Part shown: piece by piece, positions 54,738-63,314 of the stretch
How positions within the stretch are numbered: the stretch's first letter is position 1
How the letters are laid out: each line of letters opens with the position of its first letter
Origin: Jhaorihella thermophila
GTDB taxonomy: Bacteria; Pseudomonadota; Alphaproteobacteria; Rhodobacterales; Rhodobacteraceae
NCBI RefSeq assembly: GCF_900108275.1
Contig: NZ_FNVD01000005.1
Coordinates: 62,001-126,000, forward strand
Direction of reading: 5' to 3'
DNA length: 64,000 bases
The notes under the pieces: model-generated
The model's database searches: none
What the model saw: only the letters and a program-made list of their open reading frames with translations
Told to the model about the DNA's origin: nothing
Position numbers and translations under genes: made by a program

Positions 54738-55091
54738 CTACTTCGTCCGCCCCAAAAGCGCGATCGGGGCTTCCGGGTCACGGTAGAAATCCAGCGGCGG
54801 CTTGTCCGCGGCCGCGGTTGCGCGCTTGAACTCATAGAGCATCTCGCCGCCGTCCTTGCCGGAGGCGACGATCAGGCACTCGCACAGGTGCCGGTCGCCT
54901 TCGTAGAGATTCACGAGCCCGCGCAGATGCGGGGTGGTTTCTGCCTCGACGCTGAAGCGGTCGCGCCATTTGCGCAGGACCGGATAGAAGCGATCTCCCG
55001 CCAGCACCCGCAGGCGGCTGGTCTTTTTCAGACCGGCCAGCCGCGCGGCCTCCAGCCCCTCGTGAACATCCTTCGGCAGATATGTCGACAT
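54738..55091 (-). CDS. Conserved hypothetical protein
   Basis: A 117-residue soluble protein: MSTYLPKDVHEGLEAARLAG, a basic helix (LKKTSRLRVLAGDRF), then VNLYEGDRHLCECLIVASGK and the end PLDFYRDPEAPIALLGRTK. I do not recognise an annotated domain. The frame opens at 55229, but the first stretch resembles non-coding sequence. The 215 bp between it and the next gene show nothing further that I can name. Confidence 0.6.
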   Translation of the reverse strand: MSTYLPKDVHEGLEAARLAGLKKTSRLRVLAGDRFYPVLRKWRDRFSVEAETTPHLRGLVNLYEGDRHLCECLIVASGKDGGEMLYEFKRATAAADKPPLDFYRDPEAPIALLGRTK

Positions 55092-55306
55092 GACCCCGGC
55101 ATCCCTGAAATCTGGCAGCGGATCCAGCCTGCAACGGCCACGGCAAAAATCAAGTGAAGATTCCATGACATCTGCCCGTGTTGCCATCCGGCCAGCCCGG
55201 AACCGTTCCGCGCCTGTGCAGTGACGCATGGCGCCTGCGCGTCGGCAAGGATGGCGCGCCGCGTTGTTGCCACCTAGATTCAGGGCGGAAACGAAAGGGC
55301 CGCAGC

Positions 55307-56296
55307 ATGGGACAACTGATCGACGGTGTCTGGCACGACACCTGGTATGACACGAAATCCACCGGCGGCGCGTTCCGCCGTTCGGCGTCGCAGTTTCGCA
55401 ACTGGATCACCCCGGACGGCAGCGCCGGGCCCACGGGCGAGGCCGGGTTCAAGGCCGAATCGGGCCGCTATCACCTGTATGTCAGCTACGCCTGCCCCTG
55501 GGCGCACCGGACGCTGATCTTTCGCGTTCTCAAGGGGTTGGAGGCGCATATCCCGGTCTCGGTGGTGCATCCCGACATGCTGTCGGACGGCTGGAGCCTG
55601 TCTGATGATTTCGACGGCGCGACCGGCGATCCGCTTTACGGCCACCGTTTCCTGCATCAGCTCTACACCCATGCCGACCCGGATTACACCGGCCGGGTCA
55701 CGGTGCCGGTCCTGTGGGACACGCAGCGCGAAACCATCGTGTCCAACGAAAGCGCCGAGATCATCCGAATGTTCAACTCGGCCTTCGACCACATCACCGG
55801 AAATTCCGATGACTACTGGCCCGAACCGCTGCGGGACGCGATCGAAGAGGTGAACGAACGGATCTACGACACCGTGAACAATGGCGTCTACAAATGCGGA
55901 TTTTCCACGACGCAGGCGGCCTATGACGCGGCGGTCGGGCCGCTCTTCGATACGCTGGACTGGCTGGAGGGTCACCTGTCACGCAACCGCTACCTGATGG
56001 GCGACCGAATTACCGAGGCAGACTGGAGGCTGTTCACCACGCTGATCCGTTTCGATCCGGTCTATCACACCCATTTCAAGTGCAACCGCGCGCGGATCGT
56101 CGATTATCCGAATCTGTGGGCCTACACGCGCGAGTTGTATCAGTGGCCGGGCGTGGCCGGCACGGTGCGGATGGATCACATCACGCGGCACTATTATTAC
56201 AGCCACGACAGCATCAATCCGCACCGGATCGTGCCGATCGGGCCAAGGCTGGACTACTGGCAGCCGCACGGGCGGGGTCAGCGCGGCGCGGCGTAG
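55307..56296 (+). CDS. Glutathionyl-hydroquinone reductase (YqjG/Xi-class GST)
   Basis: A 329-residue GST-fold enzyme. The thioredoxin-like domain has the catalytic Cys in YHLYVSYACPWAHRTLIFR near residue 65, and the C-domain has YLMGDRITEADWRLFTTLIR and HTHFKCNRARIVDYPNLWAY, all hallmarks of the Xi class that reduces glutathionyl-hydroquinones. The N-terminal insert GWSLSDDFDGATGDPLYG is also typical. Start ATG 55307. Its 3' end overlaps the convergent receiver gene by 19 bases. Confidence 0.92.
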   Translation: MGQLIDGVWHDTWYDTKSTGGAFRRSASQFRNWITPDGSAGPTGEAGFKAESGRYHLYVSYACPWAHRTLIFRVLKGLEAHIPVSVVHPDMLSDGWSLSDDFDGATGDPLYGHRFLHQLYTHADPDYTGRVTVPVLWDTQRETIVSNESAEIIRMFNSAFDHITGNSDDYWPEPLRDAIEEVNERIYDTVNNGVYKCGFSTTQAAYDAAVGPLFDTLDWLEGHLSRNRYLMGDRITEADWRLFTTLIRFDPVYHTHFKCNRARIVDYPNLWAYTRELYQWPGVAGTVRMDHITRHYYYSHDSINPHRIVPIGPRLDYWQPHGRGQRGAA

Positions 56297-56640
56297 TGTT
56301 CGACCATCGCGGCCAGGTCTTCGGGCGGCGTGCCGCTGGGCACATAGGCGCAGGCATTGGCGCTGTGAGCAAAGATCGACCCGTCCGAGAAAAAGCTGGT
56401 GTTGGTGACGAAGATCACCCGTGCCTCGGGGCGGCGATAGCTGGCGAAATCGGCCACGGCCAAAGCGCTGCCCTGTTCCAGAACGAGATCCAGAACGATG
56501 ATGTCGTAGGCCGAGCCATACAGCGCAAGAATGGCCGTTTCCTGATCGTGCACCAGGGTCACCTCGGCACCCTGCCGCTCCAGGTGGCGCGCCCAGAGCC
56601 TGCCCAAGTCAGGCTTACTTTCGACAATCAGAACCTTCAT
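56278..56640 (-). CDS. Stand-alone response-regulator receiver protein
   Basis: A 120-residue single CheY-like domain. MKVLIVESKPDLGRLWARHL gives the acidic pocket (only one acidic residue in the first pair, Glu7), IIVLDLVLEQG holds the phosphoacceptor Asp51, and VIFVTNTSFFSDG gives the switch Thr. The usual Lys near residue 100 is not evident, so signalling chemistry may be altered. There is no output domain. A CtrA-type box lies 73 bp upstream. Confidence 0.8.
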   Translation of the reverse strand: MKVLIVESKPDLGRLWARHLERQGAEVTLVHDQETAILALYGSAYDIIVLDLVLEQGSALAVADFASYRRPEARVIFVTNTSFFSDGSIFAHSANACAYVPSGTPPEDLAAMVEHYAAPR

Positions 56641-56712
56641 CTGACCAACAGACCGACCCCGGACAGGGGCCCGACATCTCTCCCCGCTTTTCTCAGATGT
56701 CCACCCATTCCC

Positions 56713-56728
56713 TTAACAAAGGTTTAAC
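56713..56728 (-). promoter_or_regulatory. CtrA-type binding box
   Basis: TTAACAAAGGTTTAAC fits the CtrA consensus TTAA-N7-TTAAC exactly. It lies between the receiver gene (start 56640, minus strand) and cobC (start 56826), about 73 bp and 98 bp away. CtrA is the cell-cycle and motility regulator of alphaproteobacteria. Confidence 0.65.
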
Positions 56729-56825
56729 GAATCCCGAAGGTCGATCCGTTTTGCGGCCGCTCTTGTGAATTTGGCGAAAATCCGCTTGAACCGGGCGAAA
56801 GCATCCATCCGGGGGGGCGGTCCGA

Positions 56826-57788
56826 ATGACAGCGCAGCCGAGCATTCAGCCGCTCGATTCCCGCGATCACGGTGGCGGGCTTGATGCCGCCATCAACCGG
56901 TTCGGGGGCGCGCGCGCCGACTGGGTGGATCTGTCCACAGGCATCAACCCCGAACACTATCCGATTCCCTCGCTGGAGCCGCAGGATTGGACCGCGCTGC
57001 CCGATCACGCGGCGCAGGATGCGATCATCTCGGCCGCCCGAGCCTTCTGGTCGGTGCCCGACGGCGCCGCGATCCTGCCCGCACCGGGCGCCTCGGCCCT
57101 GATCGCGCGGATTCCGGCGCTGATGCGGCCGGCAACAGTGCGAATCGAACGCCCCACCTACAACGAACACGCGGCCGCCTTTGCCGCGCATGGCTGGACG
57201 GTAGCGGATCGCGGCCCGGCCGAAGCCTGCGTTCTGGTGCATCCCAACAACCCCGACGGCCGGCTATGGTCGGCGGCCGACGCCGACGCGCCGCTGGTCG
57301 TGATCGACGAAAGCTTTTGCGATGTCGCGCCCGATCAAAGCCTTGTCCATCTGGCCGAGCGCCCCGGCCGGATCGTTCTGAAGAGTTTCGGCAAATTCTG
57401 GGGGCTGGCTGGGCTGCGCCTTGGCTTTGCCATCGCCCGGCCGGCCACCATTGCCCGACTTGGCGCGCTGCTGGGGCCCTGGCCCGTATCGGGGCCGGCG
57501 CTGCGAATCGGAGCGGCCGCCCTGCGTGATGCGGACTGGGCGGCGGCAACCCGTGCCCGGCTGGTCCGCGACAGCGCGCGGCTGGACGCGATCATGACGG
57601 CCCGCGGCGCCTCGGTGGCCGGAGGCACCACGCTGTTCCGGCTCTATCGCGTCGATGCCGCCGCCGCATGGCAGGACCGGCTGGCCCGTGGTCGGGTCTG
57701 GAGCCGCATCTTTCCCTATTCCACCACGTTCCTGCGCCTCGGCCTGCCGCCCGCCGACCGCTGGGATCAGCTTGAGGCCGCGCTGTGA
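56826..57788 (+). CDS. cobC: Threonine-phosphate decarboxylase (cobalamin biosynthesis)
   Basis: A 320-residue fold-type I PLP enzyme, named cobC in the Pseudomonas denitrificans scheme and cobD in Salmonella. [15 protein letters not shown] and [16 protein letters not shown] start the protein, [11 protein letters not shown] and the PLP Lys in [17 protein letters not shown] are conserved. It makes the aminopropanol phosphate arm of B12. No cobalamin riboswitch was seen upstream. GTG of cbiB overlaps its stop. Confidence 0.92.
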   Translation: MTAQPSIQPLDSRDHGGGLDAAINRFGGARADWVDLSTGINPEHYPIPSLEPQDWTALPDHAAQDAIISAARAFWSVPDGAAILPAPGASALIARIPALMRPATVRIERPTYNEHAAAFAAHGWTVADRGPAEACVLVHPNNPDGRLWSAADADAPLVVIDESFCDVAPDQSLVHLAERPGRIVLKSFGKFWGLAGLRLGFAIARPATIARLGALLGPWPVSGPALRIGAAALRDADWAAATRARLVRDSARLDAIMTARGASVAGGTTLFRLYRVDAAAAWQDRLARGRVWSRIFPYSTTFLRLGLPPADRWDQLEAAL

Positions 57789-58705
57789 GCAACGGGTTGC
57801 TGCTGGCCGCCTCGATGCTGCTGGATGCCGCGCTGGGCGAGCCCGACTGGCTGTGGTCGCGCCTGCCGCATCCGGCGGTGCTGATGGGGCGCGCGGTCGG
57901 CTGGCTGGACCGGCACCTGAACCGGGGGGCGGCAAAACGGCTGAAAGGCGCGGCCGCGCTGGTCGCCCTGGCCGCCGGAGCGGTGCTTGTCGGACAGGTC
58001 GTGTCGTGGGCCGGCCCGATCGCCGAGGTTCTTGCCGCCGCCGTCCTTCTGGCGCAGCGGTCCCTGGTGGAGCATGTCCGGGACGTGGCGACCGCTCTGC
58101 GCCGGTCGGTCGAAGAGGGCCGCACAGCCGTCGCGCGTATCGTCAGCCGGGATTGCCGCCACATGGACCCGCCACGCATCGCCCGCGCGGCGATCGAGAG
58201 CGCGGCCGAAAACCTGTCGGACGGGGTGATCGCGCCGGCTTTCTGGTTCCTGCCGCTGGGGCTGCCGGGGCTGCTGCTCTACAAGGTGGTCAACACCGCC
58301 GACAGCATGATCGGTTATCGCAACGACCGCTACCGCGACTTCGGCTGGGCGGCGGCGCGGGCGGACGATCTGCTGAACCTGATCCCGGCGCGGCTGACCG
58401 GGCTGCTGATCGCGGCACTGCATGCGGGCCTGCGCGACTGGCCGGCGATCGTTCGCGACGCAAGACGGCACCGATCCCCCAACGCCGGCTGGCCCGAGGC
58501 CGCAATGGCCCGCGCGCTGGGCGTGGCGCTGGCCGGGCCGCGCAGCTATGACGGGCGGATGCGCGATCTGGCCTGGGTCAACCAGGATGCCCGCCGCGAC
58601 ATCGGTCCCGCGGAGATCGAAGCCGCGGTTGCGGTGCTCTGGCGGGTCTGGGCGGTTTTCCTCGTCTTCGCCATTGCGCTGGGGCTGATCCAGCATCTAC
58701 CCTGA
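57785..58705 (+). CDS. cbiB: Adenosylcobinamide-phosphate synthase CbiB
   Basis: A 306-residue membrane protein attaching aminopropanol phosphate to adenosylcobyric acid. [20 protein letters not shown] and [15 protein letters not shown] start it, then [20 protein letters not shown] and [15 protein letters not shown], both diagnostic. GTG 57785 overlaps the cobC stop (GTGA), so the donor enzyme and the transferase are coupled. Confidence 0.94.
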   Translation: MSNGLLLAASMLLDAALGEPDWLWSRLPHPAVLMGRAVGWLDRHLNRGAAKRLKGAAALVALAAGAVLVGQVVSWAGPIAEVLAAAVLLAQRSLVEHVRDVATALRRSVEEGRTAVARIVSRDCRHMDPPRIARAAIESAAENLSDGVIAPAFWFLPLGLPGLLLYKVVNTADSMIGYRNDRYRDFGWAAARADDLLNLIPARLTGLLIAALHAGLRDWPAIVRDARRHRSPNAGWPEAAMARALGVALAGPRSYDGRMRDLAWVNQDARRDIGPAEIEAAVAVLWRVWAVFLVFAIALGLIQHLP

Positions 58706-58737
58706 GCGCGGCATTCCTGATTTCGACGGACAAATTC

Positions 58738-59910
58738 ATGCAACGATTTCTCTGGCCTCTCGTGGCCGTCACCCTTGCCTCGCCCGGCCTTGCGGCCCCC
58801 TGCGGCGGGGCGTTTCCGACCTTTGTCGCCGAGCTCAAGGCCGAAGCCATCGAAGCGGGGCACGACCGGGCGACCGTCGATGCCTTCTTCCGCACGGTCC
58901 GCCAGGATCCCAAGGTGCTGAGGGCCGATCGGGCGCAGGGCGTGTTCCAGAAACCGTTCATCGAATTTTCCCGGCGGCTGATCTCGAAAGGCCGGCTGGA
59001 CAAGGGCCGTGCGCTGGCCCGGAAATACGATTCCGTCTTTGACCGGATCGAAGCGGAATACGGCGTCTCGCGCGGAGTTCTGCTGGCCTTCTGGGCCTTC
59101 GAGACCGACTATGGGGGCTTTCAGGGCAACTTCAACACATTGAACGCGCTGGTCACGCTGGCCCATGACTGCCGCCGGCCAGAACTGTTCCGGCCACAGA
59201 TCTTTGCCGCGCTGAAGCTGTATGAACAGGGCGACTTCGACCCCGCGCGGACGACGGGGGCCTGGGCGGGCGAGATCGGCATGGTTCAGATGCTACCGCG
59301 CGACATCCTGGAAAACGGCGTGGACGGCGACGGGGACGGGCATGTGCGGCTCAAGACCTCGGCGCCGGATGCGCTGATGTCGGGGGCAAGGATGCTGTCG
59401 GCGCTGGGCTGGCGGCCCGGAGAGCCGTGGCTGCAGGAGGTCCGCGTGCCGGAGCGGATGGACTGGTCCCTGACCGGGCTAGACCACCCGCGCAGCCCCT
59501 CCGAATGGGCGGCCATCGGCGTCAGTCCCAGATCGGGCTCATTCGCGCGCACCGATCTGCCGGCCGCGCTGATTCTGCCGCAGGGCCACAAGGGGCCGGC
59601 CTTTCTGGCCTATCCCAATTTCCGCGTGTTCTTTGAATGGAACCAGAGCTTTACCTACGTCCTCACGGCGGCCTATTTCGCCACGCGGCTGGAAGGCGCA
59701 CCGGTCTATGATGTGGGCAAGCCCGCGCCGGGGCTCACCGGGCCGCAGATGAAGGCGTTGCAGCGCAAGCTGGCCGCGCGAGGCCATGACGTGGGCCAAA
59801 TCGACGGCATCCTCGGCGCCCGCACCCGCGCCGCCGTTCAGGCCGAGCAGAAACGGCTGGGCCTTCCGGCGGATGCCTGGCCGACGCCCGAGTTGCTGGA
59901 TCGGCTGTGA
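58738..59910 (+). CDS. Lytic murein transglycosylase, MltB family
   Basis: A 390-residue exported protein. The signal MQRFLWPLVAVTLASPGLAA is followed by the SLT_2 domain with catalytic Glu in LLAFWAFETDYGGFQGNFN and AGEIGMVQMLPRDILENGVD, and a C-terminal peptidoglycan-binding domain (ALQRKLAARGHDVGQIDGIL, residues about 340-388). It cuts glycan strands in the periplasm. No lipobox is seen, unlike E. coli MltB. Confidence 0.93.
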   Translation: MQRFLWPLVAVTLASPGLAAPCGGAFPTFVAELKAEAIEAGHDRATVDAFFRTVRQDPKVLRADRAQGVFQKPFIEFSRRLISKGRLDKGRALARKYDSVFDRIEAEYGVSRGVLLAFWAFETDYGGFQGNFNTLNALVTLAHDCRRPELFRPQIFAALKLYEQGDFDPARTTGAWAGEIGMVQMLPRDILENGVDGDGDGHVRLKTSAPDALMSGARMLSALGWRPGEPWLQEVRVPERMDWSLTGLDHPRSPSEWAAIGVSPRSGSFARTDLPAALILPQGHKGPAFLAYPNFRVFFEWNQSFTYVLTAAYFATRLEGAPVYDVGKPAPGLTGPQMKALQRKLAARGHDVGQIDGILGARTRAAVQAEQKRLGLPADAWPTPELLDRL

Positions 59911-59913
59911 CGG

Positions 59914-60564
59914 TTATTCCAGACCGGCGATGATCGCGCGCAAAGTCGCGATGCCGGTGCCCTTTTCGGACGAAGTGAGAACGATCTCGGGGAAGGCGGC
60001 GGGGTGCTTCGCCAGCGCGCCGCGCACCTGCGCCAGTACCCTGTCGCGGTCCTTGGCCTTGACCTTGTCGGCCTTGGTCAGAACGCACTGGAACGTGACC
60101 GCGCTGGAGTCGAGCAGCGTCAGGATGTCCTCGTCCACCTTCTTGATGCCGTGGCGGGCGTCGATCAGGACAAAGGCACGGCGCAGCGTGGGACGGCCGC
60201 TGAGATACTGTTTCAGCAGGCGCTGCCATTTCTCGACCACCTTCACCGGGGCGTTGGCATAGCCATAGCCCGGCAGGTCCACCAGATAGTGGCTGTCCCC
60301 CAGCGTGAAGTAATTGATTTCCTGCGTGCGCCCCGGCGTGTTCGAGGCCCGCGCCAGCGACTTGCGCCCCGTGAGCGCGTTGATGAGCGTCGATTTGCCC
60401 ACGTTCGACCGCCCGGCAAAGCAGACCTCGATCCGGTCGGCCGGGGGCAGGCCGGACATGGCGACGACGCCCTTCAGAAAATCGACAGGCCCGGTGAACA
60501 GCTTGCGCCCCGCCTCGGCTGCCGCAGCATCCGGTTCTTCAGCAAGCGGAAAGTCCATCTGCAT
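59914..60564 (-). CDS. engB: Ribosome biogenesis GTP-binding protein EngB (YsxC/YihA)
   Basis: A 216-residue GTPase acting in large-subunit assembly. G1 FAGRSNVGKSTLINALTG, the switch ASNTPGRTQEINYF, G3 VDLPGYGYANAP and G4 TKADKVK are intact. Start ATG 60564 overlaps the MOSC gene stop by one base. It lies in the series yidC, MOSC, engB. Confidence 0.95.
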   Translation of the reverse strand: MQMDFPLAEEPDAAAAEAGRKLFTGPVDFLKGVVAMSGLPPADRIEVCFAGRSNVGKSTLINALTGRKSLARASNTPGRTQEINYFTLGDSHYLVDLPGYGYANAPVKVVEKWQRLLKQYLSGRPTLRRAFVLIDARHGIKKVDEDILTLLDSSAVTFQCVLTKADKVKAKDRDRVLAQVRGALAKHPAAFPEIVLTSSEKGTGIATLRAIIAGLE

Positions 60565-61325
60565 CAGCCGATCACCTCGACCGGGTCGCCTTCGCGCAGA
60601 ACGCCGCCCCTGGTTACCTTGGCATAGACGCCGCAATTTTGGTGCCCCCAGCCGTCGCGCAGCGCCTTCAGCGTGTCGGCGTCGCGTTCTCCGGTTTCGG
60701 GGTTGGCGGTGGTGGCCATGCAACGGGCGATGGGTTCGATGATCTCCATCTCGACCTCGCCGAAGCGAACGGTCTTCCAGACCCATTTCTCTTCGGCCCA
60801 TGGCTCCAGCCCCTCGATCAGCAGGTTGCCGCGCCAGCGCAGCGGCGACAGCGCCTGGCCCAGCCGTGCCTCCACCGCGCGGTGCGAGGCAAGATTGATG
60901 ATCGAGATCGACGGAAAATCGGTGTCGGTCATGGGCGTGTCGCCGGCGCGCACCAGCCGGGCAGGCAGCATGCGGTTGCCATTCGAGATCGGCATCACCC
61001 ACTGGATGAACCGGTTCGCGTCGCCTTCGTCCTCCGGGTCTATGGTGATCTCCGGCCGGTCCGGATGGCTGAGCGTCAGGCTGCCCCGCAGGGGATCGAC
61101 CCGTGCCTGGATCGCCTGCAGGCGCGGCGACTTGGCTCCGCGCGAAAACTCGGTGCAGGGCTGCCAGCGCGGGTTGTCGGGGTCAAAGCAGGACCGTTCA
61201 TGCGCCACGGCCCAGCGCCTGTCCCACGGGATCGCCTGGCCGGGCGCGAGCTTCACGGTGTCGATCCGCTCGCGCCCGTGCGACTTGATGGGGTGGCGCC
61301 AGATCTCCGCGACGCGGGCGGTCAT
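60564..61325 (-). CDS. MOSC domain-containing protein
   Basis: A 253-residue protein with an N-terminal beta-barrel (VAEIWRHPIKSHGRERID) and a MOSC domain holding the conserved Cys in EPIARCMATTANPETGERD, with CGVYAKVTRGGVLREGD near the end. MOSC proteins handle molybdenum-cofactor sulfur or reduce N-hydroxylated compounds (YiiM/mARC type); which applies here cannot be told. It starts four bases before the yidC stop and is coupled to it. Confidence 0.88.
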   Translation of the reverse strand: MTARVAEIWRHPIKSHGRERIDTVKLAPGQAIPWDRRWAVAHERSCFDPDNPRWQPCTEFSRGAKSPRLQAIQARVDPLRGSLTLSHPDRPEITIDPEDEGDANRFIQWVMPISNGNRMLPARLVRAGDTPMTDTDFPSISIINLASHRAVEARLGQALSPLRWRGNLLIEGLEPWAEEKWVWKTVRFGEVEMEIIEPIARCMATTANPETGERDADTLKALRDGWGHQNCGVYAKVTRGGVLREGDPVEVIG

Positions 61326-63208
61326 TTCTTCTCGGCCTTCGCCTTGCGGTTAAAGCTGTTGCGGATATTGCCGAACAGGTCCGGACGATGGCCGTGAATC
61401 GTCATGATGCTGTATTGCTGGATGAAGGTGATCACGTTGTTGGTGATCCAGTACAGCACCAGCCCGCTTGCAAAGCCACCCAGCATGAACATGAACACCC
61501 AGGGCATCCAGGCAAAAATCATCTGCTGCGTGGGGTCGGTCGGTGCCGGGTTCAGCTTTTGCTGCAGCCACATCGAGATGCCGAGCAAGAGCGGCAGGAT
61601 ACCGACAAAGATCAGGGCCATCAGAGATCCCGGTTCGGGGCCTTCAAATGGCAGCAGGCCGAACAGGTTGATGATCGAGGTCGGATCCGGCGCAGAGAGG
61701 TCGCGGAACGGGCCGAACCACGGCGCGTGGCGCAGCTCGATGGTGACGAAGATCACCTTGTAAAGGGAAAAGAAGATCGGGATCTGCAGCAGGATCGGGA
61801 GACAACCCGCGGCGGGGTTCACCTTTTCCTTCTTGTAGAGCTCCATCATCTCCTGCTGGAACTTCTGGCGGTCGTCGCCGGCGGCTTTCTTGAGTTCTTC
61901 CATGCGGGGCTGAAGCTCTTTCATCTTGGCCATTGAGACATAGGACTTGAACGCCAGCGGCAGCACGATCGCCTTGATGATGACGGTCAGTCCGATGATC
62001 GCCCAGCCCATGTTCCCGATCATCACGTTCAGCTGATGCAGCAGCCAGAAGATCGGCTTGGTCAGGAAGAAGAACCAGCCCCAGTCGATGCTGTCGATGA
62101 AGCCCGCGACCCCGGCTTTTTCGTATTCGCGGATGGTCGCCCATTCCTTCGCGCCCGAAAACAGCTGGGTGGTGACCGACGCCGTGCCGCCATCCGCCAG
62201 CGTCTGTGTCGGCATCATCGCGGTGGTCTGGTAGATCTGGCCACGCGGGTCGAATTTGCCAACCGCCTTGAAGGGGGTGCCCGCGGCCGGGATCAGCGTG
62301 GCCATCCAGTAATGGTCGGTAAACCCGATCCAGCCGCTTTCCTGCACCTGAAGGATCTCGGTCGGACCGCCCCATTGGTCGTCGAAGCCATAGTCGCGCA
62401 TGTCCGAGTAGCTGTTTTCGGTCAGCTTGCCATCGGTCATCGCCACCAGACCTTCATGCAGGATGAAAAAATTCTTGATATCCGCAGGCTCGCCGTAATC
62501 GCCGGTGCCGTGCCGCGCCAGGATCCCGTAGGGCGCAAGGCTCACGGTCTTGCCCGTCCGGTTTTCGACCATCTGTTTCACCGTGAACATGAACTTGTCA
62601 TCAACCGCGATCTGGCGACGGAAGGTCAGGCCGTTGCCATTGTCCCATACCAGCGTCACCGGCGTGTCAGGCGTCAGCCGGTCGCCGGTTTCCAGCCGCC
62701 ATTCGGTGGTGGCGCCGGGAACCTCGTCCATGCCGAGTCCCTGACCTGGGGCCCAGCCGTAGACTGCATAAAAGGTCTCGGCCTGGTTGCTTGGCGCGAG
62801 AAGCTGCACGATGTCGGACTCCGGCTCGACCGTGACGCGGTAGTCCTTCAGGAACAGCTCGTCCACGCGGCCGCCCAGCAAGGATATGCTGCCCTTGAGG
62901 CTGGGCGTGTCGATCTCCACCCGCGGTGCCCGGGCCAGCGCGCTGTCCGCCGCGCTGGGTTCGCTCGTTGCGCCCGACGCTGCCGGCGCGGCGGAGTCCG
63001 ATGTGGCCGGGGCGGTCCCCACGACTGCCTCGTCCGATTGGGTCCGGGCGGTCCCCACGACTGCCTCGTCCGATTGGGTCCGGGCGGCAGTCGGCTGGTC
63101 GCCCGCAACCGGTTGCGGCTCTTCCGGTGGGAACAGCAGGAACCAGACGAGGATCACCAGGAAACTGAGCGCGGTTGCAAGAATGAGGTTCTTGTTCTGA
63201 TCGTCCAT
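61322..63208 (-). CDS. yidC: Membrane protein insertase YidC
   Basis: A 628-residue insertase. The N-terminal anchor NLILATALSFLVILVWFLLF precedes a long periplasmic domain (about 40-350) and five C-terminal helices. ELQPRMEELKKAAGDDRQKF and CLPILLQIPIFFSLYKVIFV are diagnostic, the latter holding the hydrophilic groove region. An Ala/Ser/Pro/Thr-rich linker after the anchor includes a perfect tandem duplication of 36 bp (ARTQSDEAVVGT twice). The gene order yidC-MOSC-engB is common in Rhodobacterales. Confidence 0.96.
   Translation of the reverse strand: MDDQNKNLILATALSFLVILVWFLLFPPEEPQPVAGDQPTAARTQSDEAVVGTARTQSDEAVVGTAPATSDSAAPAASGATSEPSAADSALARAPRVEIDTPSLKGSISLLGGRVDELFLKDYRVTVEPESDIVQLLAPSNQAETFYAVYGWAPGQGLGMDEVPGATTEWRLETGDRLTPDTPVTLVWDNGNGLTFRRQIAVDDKFMFTVKQMVENRTGKTVSLAPYGILARHGTGDYGEPADIKNFFILHEGLVAMTDGKLTENSYSDMRDYGFDDQWGGPTEILQVQESGWIGFTDHYWMATLIPAAGTPFKAVGKFDPRGQIYQTTAMMPTQTLADGGTASVTTQLFSGAKEWATIREYEKAGVAGFIDSIDWGWFFFLTKPIFWLLHQLNVMIGNMGWAIIGLTVIIKAIVLPLAFKSYVSMAKMKELQPRMEELKKAAGDDRQKFQQEMMELYKKEKVNPAAGCLPILLQIPIFFSLYKVIFVTIELRHAPWFGPFRDLSAPDPTSIINLFGLLPFEGPEPGSLMALIFVGILPLLLGISMWLQQKLNPAPTDPTQQMIFAWMPWVFMFMLGGFASGLVLYWITNNVITFIQQYSIMTIHGHRPDLFGNIRNSFNRKAKAEKK
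63015..63086 (-). repeat. Two-copy 36-bp tandem repeat within yidC
   Basis: The units 63015-63050 and 63051-63086 are identical and keep the reading frame, giving two copies of a 12-residue linker (ARTQSDEAVVGT). They lie in the low-complexity periplasmic linker just after the first membrane helix. Confidence 0.9.
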
Positions 63209-63314
63209 CGGGGACAGCTACCTTCAAGCCTTGGATGACAAGGCCGGGTTCAACAGAGTGCAGCCCCAAAGGTCAAGCGGAATCCGGGCAGCAGCCAGCC
63301 TTTGTGAGCCGTGT

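Noticed and set aside
56641-56825. Possible cobalamin riboswitch before cobC
   Set aside because: No B12-box-like sequence or suitable long structure could be seen in the 185 bp.
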